64,000 bases of DNA from Elephas maximus indicus (lineage: Eukaryota > Chordata > Mammalia > Proboscidea > Elephantidae). The stretch covers positions 49,725,768 through 49,789,767 of the forward strand of contig NC_064831.1 in assembly GCF_024166365.1 (NCBI RefSeq), given 5' to 3'. Of the stretch, positions 57,200 to 64,000 are shown in pieces. The translations under genes were made by a program, and so were the position numbers. How positions within the stretch are numbered: position 1 is the first letter of the stretch; each line of letters begins with the position of its first letter. The notes under the pieces are model-generated. The model worked only from the letters and a program-made list of their open reading frames with translations. It was not told the DNA's origin and ran no database searches.

Positions 57200-58060
57200 T
57201 AATGACAAATGCCGCTTCCGCGTCTATTCCCCGAGGCTGCGAGGCACACCAGAAGCCCAAGTCTCTTTGTTTTGCACCAGGAGCAGCGCTGGTCACAAAC
57301 ACGGAACCGCGGGGCCCAGTCGTCGCACCCCCGTCAGCTTGCGGAGGGTGGTCCGGGGACGGCGAAGCTCCGTCCCGAGCACCGCGACCACCGCGAACGG
57401 AAAGGCGTGGGGGGCAAGGCTGGCAAATGCAGACCGGAGCCGAGCCAAGGGCGGGGATCTCCGCCGGGCGGGGACGGAGGAAGCGCCTCCGGGGCGGCTT
57501 CCACGGCGCCCCACGACGGCTAGCCCCCGGGCTCCCTCTCCGCGGCTGCCTTGGCCAGCGCCCCGCAGACCCTCCGCCGCAGCTCGTCCCTAGTCAGGCC
57601 GCCGCGCCGACCCTCCCAGGCCGCACTCACCCCGGAGGACGCCTGGGCCCCCTCGTCCTCTTCGCCTCTCCAGGCCGGCGACGGAGGACGGACGGCCAGG
57701 TCGCAGAAGGCGGCGCCGAGCGGAGCCCGCTCCCCTCGGTGCGCGGCGGAGACGCGGTCCCAGCACCCCGGCCGCAGGGACGGCAGCGGCGGCGACGGCG
57801 GCAGCGCTGACCCGGACGCAGACACCGGCGACACCGGAAGTGACCGCATCCAGCCCTTCTCCAGGCGCAGCAGCCGGCGAGAGGGAGGCGGAGGCGGGAT
57901 GTCTCCCGAAGCGCACGGGGTCTTCTCGACGGGCGCGGGCTGACAAGCGCGCATGCGCACTGTGGCCGTCCTCGTTCCCGCTGGGCGGGCCTTGGCGTGG
58001 ACACCTTATTGGGGCGCCTGTAAGGCTGGTGGCGCTTCCTCGCAGCTTCCTCTCTTCTGG
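57200..58060 (-). promoter_or_regulatory. BNIP2: CpG island promoter of BNIP2
   Basis: A strong CpG-dense block around exon 1. It includes an ETS-type CCGGAAGT at 57834-57841 and a perfect palindromic NRF1-type site GCGCATGCGC at 57949-57958. That site overlaps the long-form ATG. No TATA box is obvious. The several long ORFs here on both strands are a by-product of high GC and few stops. Confidence 0.8.
57631..57954 (-). CDS. BNIP2: BNIP2 exon 1: possible N-terminal extension, 108 codons
   Basis: The first exon ends at the strong donor TCCTCCGGG followed by GTGAGTGCGG (GT at 57630-57629). Reading back from it, the frame is open to an ATG at 57954-57952. Joined to exon 2 it continues in frame (...AQASSG then DIGPLDYQELVVDIEARLR) into the conventional Met. 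That adds 108 codons here and 19 in exon 2, giving a predicted 441-aa long form. The exon-1 part is Pro-, Arg- and Ala-rich and of low complexity. I recall longer N-terminally extended BNIP2 records in human, but cannot check. The exon and donor are well supported; translation is not. Confidence 0.5.
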
Positions 58061-59100
58061 GGTGCGGCAGTTAGGTCCTAGAGCCATTGTTTTCATTTTA
58101 TCTTTATTGATAATTATAATAACTATTGTAAAATAGATATCTCTTTAGTGACCCAATTATTTTCTGCTTTAAATTTTTTATTCATACCGTATGTTTTAAT
58201 TAATGGAAGTATGCTGATTCTTGTGTCTGAATTTTTGGTAGGTAGTATAGTTTTTTTTCTTTCTTGCTCCGTGGTACGTATCACATACCACTAATTATGC
58301 CCCCGAGTGCTGCAGGGGGTCTGTTGGTACATACGCGTAACAAAAATTTTCAAAATCTTTATTTTTGCTACAAAAATTTCAAACAGCTCATTCAGTACCC
58401 TGTAAAAACAGTAAGTTGTGGCACAAGTCTGTTTCTTCAGTTTCAAACAGTCAAAGGCCCCTGCCTTTTGGCAACACACCTACCTGTAGGTGCTACAGCA
58501 GCTCCCCATTAAACTTCAGAGGCTGAAAAAGTTCCCTGTTGTCGCTATGAGTCGGAATCGACTCCACGGCACTGGGTTTTTTTTTTTATATGTACCCCCG
58601 GGGCACGAAAGTGATAAAAAGAGGAAGAAAAATAATCTAAGCCCTCATTTTGGGCAGGTAGACGTCAAAAGAATCCCTAGTTTGGTGAATTTTGTACAGT
58701 AGCACTTCTCAAACTGTTGGACATAACCTTTCTTTTTTAAATTTTCAATTCGTTGTGGACCGCACTTTTGTAAAATAAGCAAAATATTAGCAAAATAAAA
58801 CAAAAAAGGCATACAAAGTATAAATTAAAAAGTTTTATTCTTAAAGTCAAGAGCTGTAAAATTGCCATAAAGGCTCCTAAACACTCAGATTTCTTCACTT
58901 GTTTCACGCAGTTCTCTGAAGCAAAACTGCTTCACAGCTTCAAGGAAATAAGAGTAGTTCGGGAAAATTCAGCAACATAGTAATCTCTTTGAGAGTTTTG
59001 TTCCCCTAAATCATTTCAAGGGCCCAGCAGGCAAGTATTAGTGTAATGCATCAGGAAATGGTGAAGCATAAGGGGGAAGGGAAAAGTTAAAAAAAAAAAA
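58061..59100. other. Upstream flank of BNIP2, no gene recognised
   Basis: AT-rich sequence beyond the CpG island. It holds a small AfroSINE 3' fragment at 58540-58588 (TCGCTATGAGTCGGAATCGA) and no supported coding region. Confidence 0.6.
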
Positions 59101-59149
59101 AAAATGATGTCATTGGGCAAAAACTATGTGACCTTGGCAGGTGTGTTGC

Positions 59150-59800
59150 AGGCTGGGTTCTCCAGAGAAGCAAAACCAGTGATAAATACAGAGATTTATC
59201 TCAAAGACATGACTCACATGGTTGTGGAGGCTGGCAAGCCCCCAATCCATAGGTCAGGTATCAGGCTCGAGTCCTCTTCTGACTCGCATGGTTGCAGGGG
59301 CTAATCTGCAGGTCAGGTGACAAAGTGCTGGCCCACAGGGCTGCAGAAGCTGGCAAATCAGGTCAGATGATAAGCTAGTGGCTCATAGGGCTGCAGAAGC
59401 TGGTGAATCCCACAATCTGCAGGTCAGACAGCAAGCTGCTGGCTCAATTCCCAAGAACCAGATATCAGATGATGACGAGCCTGTGGCAGGATTCAGAACA
59501 AGAGTGAGATTTGCCAGATCATCCATATATATTGGATGTAGGTAACACCCTAAAGGAAACTCCTCTTAAATACTTGAGTAAGGGTATGACTTAATAGAGT
59601 GACTTGAGTAAGGGTGTGACTTGAGTCACACCTTTTAGTAATTCACACTAATCCTGCCTCATTAACATAAAGAGGTGTAGGATTTACAACACATAAAATG
59701 GAGGACAATTACACAATACCACAAAATGGAGGACAATTACATCAGATTACAAAATGGAGGACAGTTACCCAATACTGGGAATCACAGCCTAGCCAAGTTG
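59150..59800 (+). repeat. Old interspersed repeat with internal tandem units
   Basis: Begins CTGGGTTCTCCAGAGAAGCA and ends CACAGCCTAGCCAAGTTGAC, the ends of a familiar mammalian repeat whose family name I cannot fix. Inside are repeated 'gggctgcagaagctgg' units and three 'acaaaatggaggaca' units. Confidence 0.55.
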
Positions 59801-59950
59801 ACCATCACAGGTGGTTAAATTCTCTGTGCCTCATCTATTAACGGGGAAAAATAATACCTCATAGAGTTTTTGTGAGGATTAAATAAAGTCATACACACAT
59901 ACATGCGCATACACACAAATACACAGTACTTGGCATATTATAATCACATG
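59801..59950 (+). mobile_element. MIR, left part
   Basis: 'atacctcatagagtttttgt' then 'gaggattaaataaagtcata' and 'agtacttggcatattataat' follow MIR order. The MIR continues at 61158 after two insertions. Confidence 0.75.
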
Positions 59951-60982
59951 TTGTTGTTAGGTGCCGTTGAGTCGGTTCCGACTCATAGCAACCCTGTGTA
60001 CCACAGAACGAAACACTGCCCCGTCCTGCACCACGCTCACAATCGTTATTACGCTTGAACCCATTGTTGCAGCCACTGTGTCAAAACATTTCGTTGAGGA
60101 TCTTCCTCTTTTCTGATGACCCTGTGCTTTACCAAATGTGATGTCCTTCTCCAGGGACTGACCCCTCCTGACAACATGTTCAAAGTATGTAAGACGTAGT
60201 CTCACCATCCTTGCTTCTAAGGAGCATCCTGGCTGTACTTCTTCCAAGACAGATTTGTTCGTTCTTTTGGCAGTCCTTGGTTTATTCAATATTCGTTGCC
60301 AACATCACAATTCAAAGGTGCCAATTCTTCTTCAGTCTTCCTTATTCATTGTCCAGCTTTTGCATGCATGTGATTGAAAATACCATGGCTTGGGTCAGGC
60401 ACACCTTAGTCTTCAAGGTGACATCTTTGCTTTACAACACTTTAAAGAGGTCCTTTGAAGCAGATTTACCCAATGCAGTGTGTCTTGTGATTTCTTAACT
60501 GCTGCTTCCATGACTGTTGATTGTGGATCCAAGTAAAATGGACTCCTTGACGACGTCAATCTTTTCTCCATTTATCAGTTGTGAGGATTTCTGTTTTCTT
60601 TATGTTGGTGTGCAATTTGTACTGAAGGCTGTGGTCTTTGATCTTCCTCAGTAAGTGCTTCAAGTCCTATTCGATATCAGCAAGCAAGGTTACATCATCT
60701 GCATAATGCAGGTTGTTAATGAGTCTTCCTCCAATCCTGATGCCCCGTTCTTCATACAGTCCAGCTTCTTGGATTATTTGCTCAGCATACAGATTGAATA
60801 GGCATGGTGAAAGGATACAACCCTGACACACGCCTTTCCTGACTTTAAACCATGTGGTATCCCCTTGTTCTGTCCAGACAACTGCCTCTTGATATATGTA
60901 CAGATTCCTCATAAGTACAGTTAAGTGTTCTGAAATTCCCATTCTTCTAAATGTTATCCATAATTTGTTATGACCCACAAAG
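59951..60982 (-). mobile_element. RTE-type LINE, 5'-truncated, inside a MIR
   Basis: YADD motif codons at 60705-60694 (HYADDVTLLAD) and 3' tail GTTGTTAGGTGCCGTTGAGT. Flanking TCACATG at 59944-59950 and 60983-60989 is a likely target-site duplication. Frames are broken. Confidence 0.88.
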
Positions 60983-60998
60983 TCACATGTAAGCGTTA

Positions 60999-61157
60999 CC
61001 AAAAACCCATTGCCATCGAGTCGATTCCAACTCATAGTGACCCTATAGGACAGAGTAGAACTGCCCCATCAGGTTACCAAGGAGCACCTAGTGGATTTGA
61101 ACTGCTGACTTTTTGGTTAGCAGCCTTAGCTCTTAACCACTATGCCACCAGGGTTTC
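60999..61157 (-). mobile_element. AfroSINE with target-site duplication
   Basis: Flanked by CATGTAAGCGTTA (60986-60998) and CATGTAAGTGTTA (61158-61170), one mismatch in 13. Confidence 0.92.
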
Positions 61158-61800
61158 CATGTAAGTGTTAGGTATTATTATTTCCTCCCTATTCTAGGAA
61201 TTTAATTAAGTAACTGACAGAAAAAACTAATCAGCAGAGCTTTAGCTAAACAACTTCTCGGGCCACGTTCGTGTTAACAAGTTCATCTTTAGTTGTAGAT
61301 TTTTCAGTCCAGTTCTTGCTACTTCCAGTCCTGCAATGAATAGTATTCCCCACAGAGTGGCAGAAAATCATTTGAAATCGTGAACAGCTGTGTGATTTTA
61401 CAATCTTATTTTAGTAACTTTTTGACTTAACATGCTTGATCAGTGTTTGCTTTGGTTTTAAGCAAGCCATCCTACTAGCTGTGTTTTTATTTCCATCTCA
61501 TGAATTATCCATACATATTCTTGAAACATTAACAACTATAGCTGAGCCAAAAAAAGATAATCACTATTAATGCATTTATGTATATTCTTCCAGATTTTTA
61601 TACATATAACTACATAAATTTCATATACGTGTGTATATATATACTTATTATAAAAATGAGATAATGTTTCAGATAGTTTATAATCTACTTTTTTTCTTTT
61701 AAAAATATATCATGGAATCCTTTTCAGATCAATAAATGCATTTCAACACCATCGTTTTTATCCTGGATTATTTATAACAATATCTAACTGAACACTTAGT

Positions 61801-61937
61801 AGTCCCTGGTGTCTCAAACCATTAAGCACTCAGCTACTAATTGAAAGGTTGGCAGTTCAAATCCACCAGAGTCACCTCAGAATAAAGGCCTCGTGATCTA
61901 CTTCTGAAAGATCATAGCCATTAAGAACTCCATGAAT
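61801..61937 (+). mobile_element. Older long-form AfroSINE, 3'-truncated
   Basis: AGTCCCTGGTGTCTCAAACC head and GCAGTTCAAATCCACCAGAG, then GATCTACTTCTGAAAGATCA. Confidence 0.8.
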
Positions 61938-61979
61938 TCTTACCTTCAAAGTTGTCATCTCAGTTACCTACGTCACCCA

Positions 61980-62640
61980 AGTATTCATTCATTTGACGAG
62001 TCTTTATTGAACAATATTGTGTGTCAATACTGTTGGGCACTGAGGGTACAGATAAAAAAAGACACAATGTCTGCCTTCAAGGAGCCAATCCCAACCAAAC
62101 TCCTTGCCGTGGATTCTATTCCGACTCATAGCAACCCTATGGGACAGAGTACAACTGCCCCATAGGGTTTCCAAGGCTGTAAATCTCTACGGAAGCAGGC
62201 TGCCACATCTTTCTCCTGCGGAGCAGCTAGTGGGTTTAAACCACCAACCTTTTGGTTAGCAGCCGAGCACTTTAACCACTGCACCACCAGGGCTCCAAGG
62301 AGCCTATGGAGAGAGGCACATGAAGACAGTAAATAATTTGGTGGATTGAGGTGATCTGGGTACTTCCAAGGTGCAACCAAATAGAAGGGAGCTGAACAGA
62401 TTCAGTTGTGGGAGGTGGAGGAGGAAGTCAAGAACGACTTTCTGAAGAAGGTGGTCAGGAGCTATCAAGCAGAGGGAATAGGGAATTTTGCAAATGAACA
62501 GAGGGTTCTAGGAACTGAAAGTGGTTCAGTATGACTGGAGCACAGCAGTGGGAGGGTGGGTGGACATGAGCAGCCAGTAACAAAACTAAGTAGTAAAAGG
62601 CCAGATCAAAGAGTAATTTTTGTTATGCTAAAGATTTACC
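61980..62640 (-). mobile_element. L2 relic split by an AfroSINE
   Basis: 'gttgggcactgagggtacag' and 'tgtctgccttcaaggagcc' then, after the SINE, 'tatggagagaggcacatgaa' fit L2 on the minus strand. Confidence 0.6.
62087..62295 (-). mobile_element. AfroSINE, long form, with 9-bp target-site duplication
   Basis: Long form including GGAAGCAGGCTGCCACATCT. Flanked by CAAGGAGCC at 62078-62086 and 62296-62304. Confidence 0.92.
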
Positions 62641-62713
62641 TGCCTTCCATCATTATAATTGCATCCCCAAAGAGGAGACTGAAATATATCCTGCACAATG
62701 ACAACATCATAGG

Positions 62714-62868
62714 GATAAAACCTGTTGCCATCGAGTCAATTCCAACTCATAGCGACCCTATAGGACAGAGTAGAACTGCCCCATAGAGTTTCCAAGGAGC
62801 AGCTGGTGAATTTGAACTGCCCACCTTTTGGTTAGCAGCTAAACTCTTAACCATTGCACTATGTGAGT
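62714..62868 (-). mobile_element. AfroSINE, short form
   Basis: CCATCGAGTCAATTCCAACT, GAACTGCCCCATAGAGTTTC and CTCTTAACCATTGCAC. Confidence 0.9.
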
Positions 62869-63509
62869 TAAAATAATTTGTGTTTCTTTGTCATTTTTGT
62901 CATACTTCACACATCAAACTAAAATCTCTTGCGTGGACTTGAAGAGGTACTGAGTCTGTGCCAAGAATGGTGGGGAGTGAAGACAGGCTGCAGGCGTGGA
63001 TGCCAGAGCCGAGGATCAGATAGGAACTACCAGCTCAGCTATGGTACCAGAGACTGATGTTGTCAGACTCAGGTGAGGACAGGCCCTCTGCCACCTTCTA
63101 GGTTGTCAGAATGACAACAGTGTCAGGGGAGTGGTAAAGTGGCTTTTCTCTGGGAAGCTCTGTCTGCTCTTGGACACACAGGAGAAGCCACGTAGCCTGA
63201 GGATTACTCCTGCCCTCCTGCCTTCCACCCAAGAATTTCCCTGTGTATGTACCTTGGTAGACTTCTGGATGAAGGACTGCGCATTTCACGTTGCGTAGCC
63301 CTTCCACACCTGACTTGCTTTGCCTGGAGAATCTAAGAGCGTCTCCTGCTAACTGGAGCTTCTTACATACATCTTTTCTGCATCTTTGCATTTTTGCTAT
63401 TCCCGTTGCTAGTCCTTCCTCCCCTCATCAAACTAGCCCCACAGCATCTCTCAACAGATGGAGAAAATTGAGTTTGCTATTACCCTGTGCTAAGAGGGCA
63501 TGAAGAAGC

Positions 63510-63619
63510 CATGGTGATGCAGCAGTTAAGCACTCTGCTGCTAATCGAAAGGTCAGTGATTTGAACCCACTAGCTACTCTGAGGGAGAAAGACGTGGCGG
63601 TCTGCTTCTGTAAAGATTA
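63510..63619 (+). mobile_element. AfroSINE, long form, truncated at 3' end
   Basis: CATGGTGATGCAGCAGTTAA head to GTCTGCTTCTGTAAAGATTA, where a second SINE interrupts it. Confidence 0.85.
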
Positions 63620-63796
63620 AAAAAAAAAAAAAAACAACCCAAACCTGTTGCCATCCAGTCAGTTCCAACTCATAGCGACCCTATAGGGCTGAGTAGAACT
63701 TCCCACGGGGTTTCCATAGAGCGGTTGATGGATTCGAACTGTACACTTTTTGGTTAGTAGCTGAGCTCTTAACCACTATGCAACCAGGGATCCCAG
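63620..63796 (-). mobile_element. AfroSINE, short form, inserted in the previous one
   Basis: Poly(A)-like end then CAGTTCCAACTCATAGCGAC and TTTTTGGTTAGTAGCTGAGC. GTAAAGATT occurs on both sides. Confidence 0.88.
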
Positions 63797-63805
63797 TAAA
63801 GATTG

Positions 63806-64000
63806 TTTTTGTTCTTAGGTGCCATCCAGTTTGTTCCGACCTTATGAACAACAGAACAAAACACTGCCAGGTCCTGCATCATCCTCACAATCATTGCTAT
63901 GTTTGAGCCCATTTTCTAAGCCACTGTGTCAATCCATCTCATTGAGGGTCTTCCTCTTTTTGGCTGACCCTCCACTTTACTAAGTATGATGTCCTTCTCC
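63806..64000 (-). mobile_element. RTE-type LINE, 3' end, cut by the window edge
   Basis: TCTTAGGTGCCATCCAGTTT then 'ccatctcattgagggtcttc' and 'gatgtccttctcc' as in the other RTE copies. Confidence 0.88.

Larger units (their letters stand above)
51022..57630 (-). other. BNIP2: BNIP2 intron 1
   Basis: The 6.6-kb first intron. It carries the nested SINE cluster at 51381-51932, a dinucleotide tract at about 52609-52661, a SINE at 53088, an RTE fragment at 55090, small SINE pieces, and MIR-like pieces near 53945-53990 and 56170-56350. Confidence 0.85.

Noticed and set aside
57115-57810. 231-codon plus-strand ORF across the BNIP2 CpG island
   Set aside because: The region is extremely GC-rich, so stops are rare in all frames. 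The composition is low-complexity, and overlapping ORFs of similar quality occur on both strands. The BNIP2 exon 1 and donor on the minus strand explain the region better.

Overview
This window is mammalian nuclear DNA, almost certainly from an afrotherian (elephant-like; the exact species cannot be settled here). Three things point there: about thirty copies of the tRNA-headed AfroSINE, eight fragments of an afrotherian RTE-type LINE whose 3' end the SINE tail resembles, and several copies of an L1 with the 3'UTR I associate with elephant L1. Older layers (L2, MIR, L1M-type relics) lie underneath and are often split by the younger insertions.

Two protein-coding genes are present, both on the minus strand and arranged head to tail. 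GTF2A2 (TFIIA gamma subunit) runs from a CpG-rich first exon near 31.5-31.8 kb to a stop codon at 16411-16413. Its four coding exons sum to exactly 110 codons including the stop (109 aa). BNIP2 (a BCH-domain scaffold protein) runs from a CpG-island first exon near 57.6-57.95 kb to a stop codon at 37762-37764. Its nine coding exons from the conventional ATG sum to exactly 315 codons including the stop (314 aa). A long 3'UTR probably extends toward 33.1 kb, so only about 1.4 kb separates the BNIP2 3' end from the GTF2A2 promoter. Every internal splice site read is GT-AG and all phases join without a frameshift.

Layout: 1-2.2 kb has no recognised gene. From 2.2 to 16 kb lies repeat-dense sequence downstream of GTF2A2: an L2 relic interrupted by SINEs and an internally deleted L1, an old L1 interrupted by an RTE copy and by an L1 3' end with a perfect target-site duplication, and an inverted RTE pair. 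GTF2A2 occupies 16.2-31.8 kb; its first intron carries another inverted RTE pair, L2 relics and SINEs. From 31.8 to 33.1 kb is a short intergenic gap with two AfroSINEs and a local tandem duplication of about 160 bp. BNIP2 occupies 33.1-58 kb, and its introns contain SINEs, old L1 sequence with strong palindromes, and a nested SINE cluster. From 58 to 64 kb is upstream flank with nested repeats, including a MIR split by an RTE and then a SINE.

No prokaryotic-type system, CRISPR array or intact mobile-element ORF is present. The most interesting points are the continuously open N-terminal extension of BNIP2, a three-codon upstream ORF in the GTF2A2 5'UTR, the palindrome cluster near 46.6-46.8 kb, and the tandem duplication at 32.5-32.9 kb.
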